Part shown: piece by piece, positions 57,550 through 64,000 of the stretch | Layout of the letters: every line of letters starts with the position of its first letter | Position numbering within the stretch: position 1 is the first letter of the stretch | NCBI RefSeq assembly: GCF_029873215.1 | Contig: NZ_CP123620.1 | Coordinates: 4,154,001-4,218,000, forward strand | Source of the DNA: Nocardioides sp. BP30 | GTDB taxonomy: Bacteria; Actinomycetota; Actinomycetes; Propionibacteriales; Nocardioidaceae | Direction of reading: 5' to 3' | Length of the DNA stretch: 64,000 nt | The notes under the pieces: generated by a model | Told to the model about the DNA's origin: nothing | Seen by the model: only the letters and a program-made list of their open reading frames with translations | Database searches by the model: none | Position numbers and translations under genes: made by a program

Positions 57550-58722
57550 TCATCGGGCACGCACAGCCCCGCTGTCGAGCTCGGCGAGGGTGTCCTCGAC
57601 CCAGTCGGCGACGTAGGCGTTGATGTGCGGCATGTGGTCCAGCCCGACGTGCTCGGCGGCCCCCTCCTCGATCGAGAAGATCCGCAGCTCGCGCTTCGGG
57701 GAGTTGATCGCCTGGTCGTAGGACCGATGGGCGTACTCGACCGAGATCTGCCGGTCGTTGGCGCCGTGCGCGATCAGGAACGGCACCGTGATCCTCTCCA
57801 CGACGCCGTCGAGGTTCACCCCCTCGGCGTAGGAGATGAACTTCTCGACGTCGTCGAAGCCCCACACCCACAAGACGTGCTCCCAGTAGTGCGGCACCGG
57901 GTTCTCGCCCTCGCGCTGCAGCCGCTTCTTCTGCACCTCGCCCCAGTTGTGGTTGGCGCCCCAGACCGCGATGAACCTGATCCGCTTCTCGAACGCCGCC
58001 GCCCGCGGCACGTAGTAGCCGCCCAGCGACCAGCCGACCAGCCCGATCCGGTCGCTGTCGACGTCGGGTCGGGACTCCAGCCAGTCGATCTGCGCCGTGG
58101 CCCACTGCTCGGACTCGATGCGCGACTTCAGGTCGCCGAAGCGCAGCGCCTCCCCCGAGCCGGGGTTGTCGATCATCAGCACCGAGACCCCGCGCTCACC
58201 CATCTCCTGGGCCCAGCCGGAGGTGTACATGTGCTCCTTGGTGGAGTCCAGCCCGTTCCACATGATCACGCACGGCACCGGCTCGCCGGCCTTCGACGCG
58301 TTCGAGAAGTACGCCGGCAGCGTCGTCCCCTCGAACGGGATCTCCACCCGCGAGGTGGCCGGGTCGGCGATCTCGAAGACCTTCTCGAAGGCGTCCAGCG
58401 CCTGCTGGTAGAAGGCCCGCCGGGTCGGGTCGGAGTTGGAGAGCATCCGCTCGGCCTGGCACACGTACAGCCCCGAGCGGTACCACTGCTGACCCGCGGT
58501 GCGCAGGTGGCCGGCGGCCTCGGACGCACGAGCCTGGTCGGCGACCTGGTCCGCCACCGCCTTCCACGACTGCATGAACAGCCTGCTTCCGGAGTCGACG
58601 TCGGCCGCCTCCCGCGCGGGGCGGCAGGCCCGGTCGACCTCGTCGATCAGACCGCCGTTGTTCAGCGTCGCGCAGACGCCGAGGTTCCAGACGTACTTGG
58701 GGCCGGTGAAGTACTCGAACAT
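57550..58722 (-). CDS. Alpha/beta hydrolase (dipeptidyl-peptidase/pseudooxynicotine-hydrolase-like)
   Basis: 390 residues. An N-terminal helical cap (FEYFTGPKYVWNLGVCATLNNGG) is followed by the hydrolase domain: VEIPFEGTTLPAYFSNASKAG, VLMIDNPGSGEA, DSDRIGLVGWSLGGYYVPRAAAF with the nucleophile Ser (GWSLGG), and LIAHGANDRQ (Asp), with a His in AAEHVGLDHM. The layout matches FrsA-like/2,6-dihydropseudooxynicotine hydrolase-type enzymes, which break C-C bonds; the substrate is not known. It lies upstream of the SDR gene, 30 bases away, and is probably co-transcribed. Confidence 0.85.
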   Translation of the reverse strand: MFEYFTGPKYVWNLGVCATLNNGGLIDEVDRACRPAREAADVDSGSRLFMQSWKAVADQVADQARASEAAGHLRTAGQQWYRSGLYVCQAERMLSNSDPTRRAFYQQALDAFEKVFEIADPATSRVEIPFEGTTLPAYFSNASKAGEPVPCVIMWNGLDSTKEHMYTSGWAQEMGERGVSVLMIDNPGSGEALRFGDLKSRIESEQWATAQIDWLESRPDVDSDRIGLVGWSLGGYYVPRAAAFEKRIRFIAVWGANHNWGEVQKKRLQREGENPVPHYWEHVLWVWGFDDVEKFISYAEGVNLDGVVERITVPFLIAHGANDRQISVEYAHRSYDQAINSPKRELRIFSIEEGAAEHVGLDHMPHINAYVADWVEDTLAELDSGAVRAR

Positions 58723-58928
58723 GGCGCCACTGTGCCGGTCGTCACAGCGGTCCGGAACCCGCCGCGGCCTGATGGGAGGTATCCGCATCCACCGGCTTTC
58801 CCGGGGCCCGAACACCGTCCGACCCGGGGCGTGCTCGGGCCGGGACAGGCCGGGGACGAACGCCTCGCGACGGCCACCTTTTCGCGAGGACGGCGACGAT
58901 GGGGCCTCGCCGTGCGATGATGGACGGG

Positions 58929-59147
58929 ATGACGAAATCAGCCGGATCGCGGCGACACCTGGCCAGTAGCCCGTTCACCGCTGATCCGGTGCCGGTCATC
59001 GAGCAGTACGCGGTCGGCGACCACGTCTCCCACGACGCCCACGGCGTCGGTCGGGTGATCGACGTGGAGTCAGCGGCGGTGAGCGTCGACTTCGGTGCGC
59101 AGACCGTCCGGGTCACCAGCCCCTACGCGAAGATGACCAAGCTCTAG
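58929..59147 (+). CDS. Small conserved actinobacterial protein
   Basis: About 72 residues from ATG 58929 (ATG 58917 is possible). The second half, YAVGDHVSHDAHGVGRVIDVESAAVSVDFGAQTVRVTSPYAKMTKL, is a small beta-barrel pattern like the short CarD/SH3-like domains. Its stop overlaps the convergent GDSL gene's stop by 4 bases. Function unknown. Confidence 0.75.
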   Translation: MTKSAGSRRHLASSPFTADPVPVIEQYAVGDHVSHDAHGVGRVIDVESAAVSVDFGAQTVRVTSPYAKMTKL

Positions 59148-59854
59148 TCCGGGCTCTCGTCCCAGCCCGACCCGCCGCTTCCCTTCCGGGCGGCCGCGGG
59201 GCGGGGCGGTACGAGGGCTCCTGCCACGCGCACCAGGAACTCCTGCGCCAGTCGTCGTTGGCCGGCGTCGTTGGGGTGCAGGTGGTCTCCGCTGTCGTAG
59301 CGCTGGTCGAGCCGGGCCGGGTCGGCGGCGCTGCGAAGAGCCGCGTCGAAGTCGACGTACGCCGATCCGCTGCCGCGCACCCCGTCGTTGACCGCCACCC
59401 GGATCGACTCACGGGACTGGTCGTACAGGCTCGAGCCGAGCCGTGGCGGCACGGTGGCCAGGCAGACGCCGAGCCCGGCGCGCTCAGCGCGGTCCGCCAG
59501 CTGCCGTAGGCCCTCGAGCAGCTCGGCGGAGGTCGGCAGGTCCGACAGCGGCTCGATGTCGCCGGGCAGGCCCAGGTCGTTGGTCCCGAGCGCGACGACC
59601 ACGTCGGTGACGCCCGGCACCCCGAGGACGTCCTCGGCGAAGCGCGCCAGGCCAGATCGGCCATGTGCGCGGTTGAGTGGGCCTCCGTCCCGCAGCAGCC
59701 GATTGCCCGGGATGCCGCGGTTGACGATGTCCATCCCCGCGCCCGGCGGCGTGGTGTCCTCGAGCAGCGCTGCCGCCTGCTCGGGCCACCCCATCGCGGT
59801 GATCGAGTCGCCGAGGCAGACGACGACCCGCCGTCCGGACCCTGCTCCCCTCAC
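59144..59854 (-). CDS. SGNH/GDSL-type esterase or lipase
   Basis: 236 residues. VVVCLGDSITAMGWPEQ is block I with the catalytic Ser (GDS), NRGIPGNRLL is block II with the oxyanion Gly, VVVALGTNDLGLPGD is block III with the Asn, and YDSGDHLHPNDAGQRRLAQ is block V with Asp/His (D-x-x-H). Complete SGNH set. GTG 59854 overlaps the GH13 gene stop as GTGA. Possibly a deacetylase for the sugar it accompanies; this is inference. Confidence 0.88.
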   Translation of the reverse strand: MRGAGSGRRVVVCLGDSITAMGWPEQAAALLEDTTPPGAGMDIVNRGIPGNRLLRDGGPLNRAHGRSGLARFAEDVLGVPGVTDVVVALGTNDLGLPGDIEPLSDLPTSAELLEGLRQLADRAERAGLGVCLATVPPRLGSSLYDQSRESIRVAVNDGVRGSGSAYVDFDAALRSAADPARLDQRYDSGDHLHPNDAGQRRLAQEFLVRVAGALVPPRPAAARKGSGGSGWDESPD

Positions 59855-61473
59855 CGCCGGAACCAGGCCGCGCTCGCCGCTGGACAGCTCCGACCGGCGA
59901 CGTCGCGAGTCGCGACGAGCGGGTCGCCCCATTCCTCGGGCGCCACGAAGTCCTCGCCGTCGAAGACCACGACACAGGTGACCGACCCGCGGCGGAAGGC
60001 CAGCACGTCGTCACGACCCGCGTCGAGCCACTGAAGCCCCACCCCGGGGTCGAGCTCGGCATGCGCCGCCACGGCGCGCCGGTAGAAGTGCCACACCGAC
60101 GCAGGGTCCGCCTGCTGCGTGTCGGCGGCGAAGGGAGCGAACCAGTCGGGCTGTGGCAGCCAGGCCGACCCTGTGGTGAAGCCGTACGCCGGCGCGCCGG
60201 ACGACCATGGCAGCGGCACCCGGCAGCCGTCGCGGCCGTGCTCGGTGTGGTGCGAGCGCGCCCAGATCGGATCCTGGCGCGCCTCGTCCGGGAGGTCCTG
60301 CACCTCCGGCAGGCCCAGCTCCTCGCCCTGGTAGAGGAAGACCGAGCCGGGGAGCGCCAGCACGAAGAGCAGGGCCGCCGTGGCCCGGCACGTCCCGAGC
60401 GCGACGTCGACGCGGCCGCGAGCGCGGGTTCGGATGGCGTTCGGGTCCGCGCTGCGCACCGGCTCGGGCTCGACGAGTCCGTAGCGGCTCACCGCGCGGT
60501 GCACGTCGTGGCTGTTCAGCGTCCAGGTGGGCACGCCCTCGGCACCGTCGAGCGCCGCGAACGTCGCCGACACCGACGCTCGGAACGCGCCTGCCTCGAA
60601 CGGTTGCTGCATCAGGTCGAAGTAGAACGCCTGGTTGAGCTCGCCCGGCCGCAGGTAGTCGGCGATCTGGGCCGGTGGCAGCCAGACCTCGCCGAGCAGG
60701 TTGCGGGGCGGGTCGTAGCTGTCGGCGATCTTGCGCCAGCGCGGGAAGATGTCATGCACGCCGGGCTGGTTCCACAGGTACGGGTTCTCGCCCTCGGGAT
60801 CCGCCAGGTCGGGCAGACCGTGCGCCTTGACCATCGCGTAGGCGACGTCGATGCGGAATCCGTCCACGCCCCGGTCGAACCAGGTGCGCAGCACGTCGTC
60901 GAACATCTCGGCGACCGCCGGGTGCTCCCAGTTGAAGTCGGGCTGGGTGGCGTCGAAGGCGTGCAGGTACCACTGGCCGTCGGGGACACGGGTCCACGCC
61001 GGGCCGCCGAACGTCGAACGCCAGTTGTTCGGCGGTTCGGCACCGTCAGGACCCCTGCCCTCGGCGAAGTGGAACCTCGCCCGCTCCGGCGAGCCGGGAC
61101 CGGCGGCGAGTGCTGCCTGGAACCATGCGTGCTGGTCCGAGCAATGGTTGGGCACCAGGTCCATCATCAGCCGGAGGCCCCGCCGGTGGCAGGCGTCGCG
61201 CAGCCGCTCGAACGCCGGCAGTCCACCGAAGCGCTCGTCGACGGTGAGGTAGTCGGCGACGTCGTACCCACCGTCCCGGTTCGGGGATGGGTAGCACGGA
61301 TTGAGCCAGACGGCGTCCACGCCGAGCGCGGCGATGTGATCGAGATGCTCGACCACCCCGTCGAGGTCGCCGACACCGTCCCCGTCGCTGTCGGCGAAGG
61401 ACTTCACGTACAGCTGGTAGACGACGCTGCTACGCCACCAGTCGGCGTGATCGATGCGAGGGTAGTTCGTCAC
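59851..61473 (-). CDS. GH13 alpha-glucosidase (oligo-1,6-glucosidase-like)
   Basis: 540 residues. WWRSSVVYQLYVKSFADSDGDGVGDL is the GH13 entry, LMMDLVPNHCSDQHAWF is region I, GVDGFRIDVAYAMVKAHG has the nucleophile Asp (region II), NLLGEVWLPPAQI has the acid/base Glu (region III), and LNSHDVHRAVSRYG has the third Asp (region IV). Cytoplasmic type without signal peptide. Likely splits isomalto- or malto-oligosaccharides to glucose. It lies 4 bases after the GH66 stop in the same operon. Confidence 0.9.
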   Translation of the reverse strand: MTNYPRIDHADWWRSSVVYQLYVKSFADSDGDGVGDLDGVVEHLDHIAALGVDAVWLNPCYPSPNRDGGYDVADYLTVDERFGGLPAFERLRDACHRRGLRLMMDLVPNHCSDQHAWFQAALAAGPGSPERARFHFAEGRGPDGAEPPNNWRSTFGGPAWTRVPDGQWYLHAFDATQPDFNWEHPAVAEMFDDVLRTWFDRGVDGFRIDVAYAMVKAHGLPDLADPEGENPYLWNQPGVHDIFPRWRKIADSYDPPRNLLGEVWLPPAQIADYLRPGELNQAFYFDLMQQPFEAGAFRASVSATFAALDGAEGVPTWTLNSHDVHRAVSRYGLVEPEPVRSADPNAIRTRARGRVDVALGTCRATAALLFVLALPGSVFLYQGEELGLPEVQDLPDEARQDPIWARSHHTEHGRDGCRVPLPWSSGAPAYGFTTGSAWLPQPDWFAPFAADTQQADPASVWHFYRRAVAAHAELDPGVGLQWLDAGRDDVLAFRRGSVTCVVVFDGEDFVAPEEWGDPLVATRDVAGRSCPAASAAWFRR

Positions 61474-61477
61474 GGAT

Positions 61478-64000
61478 CTAGGGTCCTAGCGTGATGTTGT
61501 CGAGGTTGATGGCGCCGGTCTGACTGCTGCTGCGCCACAGGACGACGCTGTGCAGGCCGGCGGTGAGCGTCACCTGCACCGGGAGCGTGGCCCAGGTGTC
61601 CCAGCCGCCTTGCGCCGGGAAGGTCGGCACCGCGACCTGGCGCCCGTCCACCGCCACGATGCGGGTGGCGTCGGATCCCCCGTTGGCGTAGCGCAGCGTG
61701 AGGGTGTACGTCCCGGCGGAGGGGGCGTTGATCGTGAAGGAGACCCCGCTGTCGGCGCTGGCGAAGTTGTCCACGAAACCTGACCCGGTGTAGCCGGGGT
61801 GGTCGCTGCCGACGGTGACGTTGGTGCGCACAGCGCTCTCGGCCTCGTAGCGGTTGTTGCTCGGCGTGGTGAAGGTGCGGTCGACGTAGATCATGTCCCA
61901 CACCGACAGCGAGGGCACGGTGAAGGAGATGAACCGGCCCTTGCTGTCGCTGCCCGGGGTGAAGGACAGCGTGGTGCTGGAGCCATGGGCGACGTCGGGC
62001 GAGGCGACCCGGACGTTCGTCGGGTTCTCGTCGGGCCCCAGGTAGTACTTCATGCTGAGGTTCGTCTGCACGGGCGGCGTCGCCTTGCCGGCGTCGCGCC
62101 AGGTGCCGTTGTTGCCGAGCAGGTTGATCAGCTGGATCACGTCGTCGGTGCCGGTCTTCTTCACATCGGTCCATACCGAACCGCCCGTGGCGCTACCGGA
62201 CGTGGCGACCCCGTTGATCGAGACGAACTGGCTACCGGAATCGACCGAGTGCACGTCCGGGCCGTAGAGCAGGTTCTCGTAAGCGGTGATGAAGTCGTAG
62301 TAGTCCTTCATCCAGTCGCGCAGGGCGTTCGTCATCTGCTTGTTGTGGTCGGGGAAGTACGGCGCCGACAGCATGGAGTCGCCCTGTGACATCTCGATGT
62401 GGCTGGCTCCCGAGGCCGCGATGGCTGCGTCCTCCAGCTGCACGGAGGTGGTGTCCAGCGTGCCGAGGACCAGGTTGTCGAGGTTCACGAAGCCGGAGTC
62501 CCCGCTGCCGACGGTGATGCTCACGGTGTGGGTGCCCGCGGTGAGGGTCGGCGAGACGACGTCAGCGTCGTCGTGCCAGTTGTTCCAGTTGCCGTCACCG
62601 GCCATGGTCACCCGCCCCACCGGCTGGCCGTCCACGGTGACCGTGCGTGTCGCATCGCCGTTGGTGCCGTTCGCGTAGCGGAAGACCAGGCTGTAGCGGC
62701 GCGCCTCGGGCGCTGTGACGGTGAAGGTGACAGCGTCGCCCGGGTTGCCGTAGTTGGCCACGAAGCCGGTGCCGGTGTAGCCCGCGTGGTCGGTGGCCAC
62801 GGTCAGCCCGGCACTGCGCTGGGCGCTCTCCGCCTCGTACGCCGGACCGGCGTCGTCCTTGGTGTTCGGATAGGCGGCGATCACCGACGGGATGCCGCCG
62901 GAGGCGAGCTGCTGGTCGTCGAGATAGCTCTTGATGGAGCCGTAGGTCTCGTGGTTGTCCCACAGCTCGCTGTACAGGTAGTCGGTCTTGCGGCCGGCCG
63001 CCAGCTGCGGGCCTCCGAAGCCGTCGACGGCGTTGAGACCCAGCGCCTTGCCCGTACCGAGAGCGGTACGGCTGGCGGCGACGAGCGAGGCGAGCCCGGC
63101 CGGGACGTCCACTGCCTTGCCGCTGGTGTCGGTCATGGCGCCCCAGTCACCGAGCTGGTCCAGGTGGACGCCGTCGAACCCCATCGTGTTGACCTCGTCG
63201 AGGTACTTGTTGGTGATGAAGCTCTGCCACGAGGTGTTGGCGGGGTTCATGATGTAGAGGTTCGTGGCGGGCTGGTTCGGCTTCATCTCGAAGGACCACG
63301 GCTGGCCCGACGAGGCGTACTTCAGCGCCCAGTCCGGTGAGACGCCGGAGACCGACTGGTAGTCCTGCAGCGCGGCGTAGGACATCGTGTAGGGCATCGC
63401 GGCGGTGGTGTCCGCGTGTGCCGCGGCGATGTAGGCCTTGACCGTGTCGGGCGAGATGACGTCACCGTTCCACGCGGTCCAGGTCGAGGGCAGCGATCCG
63501 TCGGCGTTGCGCTGCACCGGGTTCTCGTGGCGCCACATCCAGTCGTAGAACTGCAGCGCGTCGATGTGGTAGCGCCGGACCAGCTGGTCGACCTCGGCCT
63601 GCGCGGTGGTGGCGCCGACCCCCGTCGGATAGGAGGTCAGGGCCGCGAAACGGGGGAAGTGGGTCCAGGTGCTGGAGACGTCGATCGCGGTGACGGCGCT
63701 GGAGGAGCCCGCCGTGATCGAGACGAGGTAGCCGGTGAAGTCGGTCGTGAGCTGCGGGGTGGTCCAGGTGACGGTGGTCGACCCGCCGGAGGCCACCGTC
63801 GCGGTGGGCGCGCCGGACGCGACCAGACTGCCCAGGTGGGTGAGGCTGAAGCTGACCGGGCCGCTCCACGAGCCGGCTCCGCTGCTCTCCCGGATGACGG
63901 CCGACACCGTCACCGCGCTGCCGGGGGCGTAGCGGGCAGAGGTGGTGTAGGCGTCGGCGACGACCGGCGTGCCGCCGGCGGCTGTCGCGGCGGGCACGGG
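61478..64000 (-). CDS. GH66 dextranase-like enzyme with carbohydrate-binding modules, 5' end missing
   Basis: The gene enters from the right edge, so its N-terminus, presumably with a signal peptide, is outside the window. About 839 residues are visible. An Ig-like front is followed by the GH66 barrel: RRYHIDALQFYDWMWRHENPV, GFDGVHLDQLGDWG (nucleophile Asp) and DYLYSELWDNHETYGSI (acid/base Glu). A CBM6/35-like module with YEAESAQRS, NYGNPGDAVTFTV and VNLDNLVLG is inserted inside the barrel region. A second copy (YEAESAVRTNVTVGSDHPGY to AINLDNITLGP) ends the protein. Cleaves or rearranges alpha-1,6-glucan. Confidence 0.88.
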   Translation of the reverse strand, partial: PVPAATAAGGTPVVADAYTTSARYAPGSAVTVSAVIRESSGAGSWSGPVSFSLTHLGSLVASGAPTATVASGGSTTVTWTTPQLTTDFTGYLVSITAGSSSAVTAIDVSSTWTHFPRFAALTSYPTGVGATTAQAEVDQLVRRYHIDALQFYDWMWRHENPVQRNADGSLPSTWTAWNGDVISPDTVKAYIAAAHADTTAAMPYTMSYAALQDYQSVSGVSPDWALKYASSGQPWSFEMKPNQPATNLYIMNPANTSWQSFITNKYLDEVNTMGFDGVHLDQLGDWGAMTDTSGKAVDVPAGLASLVAASRTALGTGKALGLNAVDGFGGPQLAAGRKTDYLYSELWDNHETYGSIKSYLDDQQLASGGIPSVIAAYPNTKDDAGPAYEAESAQRSAGLTVATDHAGYTGTGFVANYGNPGDAVTFTVTAPEARRYSLVFRYANGTNGDATRTVTVDGQPVGRVTMAGDGNWNNWHDDADVVSPTLTAGTHTVSITVGSGDSGFVNLDNLVLGTLDTTSVQLEDAAIAASGASHIEMSQGDSMLSAPYFPDHNKQMTNALRDWMKDYYDFITAYENLLYGPDVHSVDSGSQFVSINGVATSGSATGGSVWTDVKKTGTDDVIQLINLLGNNGTWRDAGKATPPVQTNLSMKYYLGPDENPTNVRVASPDVAHGSSTTLSFTPGSDSKGRFISFTVPSLSVWDMIYVDRTFTTPSNNRYEAESAVRTNVTVGSDHPGYTGSGFVDNFASADSGVSFTINAPSAGTYTLTLRYANGGSDATRIVAVDGRQVAVPTFPAQGGWDTWATLPVQVTLTAGLHSVVLWRSSSQTGAINLDNITLGP

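Noticed and set aside
56950..58920. 656-codon plus-strand frame antisense to the SDR and hydrolase genes
   Set aside because: No family pattern, Val/Arg/Gly/Leu-rich composition typical of antisense shadows.

Overview
The window is high-GC DNA with third codon positions dominated by G/C, GTG starts and many 4-base ATGA/GTGA start-stop overlaps. This is typical of an actinobacterium; the gene content (cydAB, NDH-2, RsbW-like kinase, Nur-type nickel box, crcB pair) fits Nocardioides or a close relative, but the genus is an inference.

Left core region (1-10155): end of a lipoate-ligase-like gene, an isoaspartyl methyltransferase-like gene, an NAD-dependent epimerase-like gene, an MFS exporter diverging from a MarR regulator around a perfect 14-bp palindrome, a molybdopterin oxidoreductase with a cytochrome b partner diverging from cydAB, a TetR regulator diverging from a monooxygenase-like and a GNAT gene, and an Old Yellow Enzyme homologue.

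Accessory island (about 10.26-40.28 kb): bounded on the right by tRNA-Lys(TTT). The first bases of this tRNA recur at 10.30 kb and again at 23.58 kb, where they lie inside a longer duplicated sequence, so the island may be two elements in tandem. Segment 1 (10.3-23.6 kb) holds a large orphan membrane protein, a possible PUA-like protein, a four-gene ubiquitin-like conjugation operon (two-domain ubiquitin-like protein, cysteine-free E2-like protein, JAB-E1 fusion, CoiA-like nuclease), and a GHKL ATPase with a STAS-like/winged-helix protein. Segment 2 (23.6-40.3 kb) holds an N6-adenine methyltransferase, a DUF3883-like nuclease, a SNF2-like helicase, a ParB-like protein and a divergent four-gene operon with a second nuclease-like protein. 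Next to these are two mirrored pairs, each made of a DDE-transposase-like protein and a tyrosine-recombinase-like protein that lacks its catalytic residues, then a DUF4268 protein. Defence and mobility are the obvious themes; none of the functions has been tested here.

Right core region (40.28-64 kb): tRNA-Lys, NADH dehydrogenase II, an RsbW-like ATPase, a fluoride riboswitch with two crcB genes, tRNA-Asp, a PfkB sugar kinase, and an eight-gene operon for tungstate or molybdate uptake that unusually contains an ExbB/MotA-like channel, a DUF2149 protein and a PKD-domain surface protein, plus a MerR-HTH/Mop-domain regulator. After it come a quinone-oxidoreductase-like gene, a SCO1 lipoprotein, a nickel permease under a textbook Nur box, a short-chain dehydrogenase, an alpha/beta hydrolase, a GDSL hydrolase, a GH13 alpha-glucosidase and a GH66 dextranase-like enzyme that runs off the window. 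The last two suggest breakdown of dextran or isomalto-oligosaccharides.
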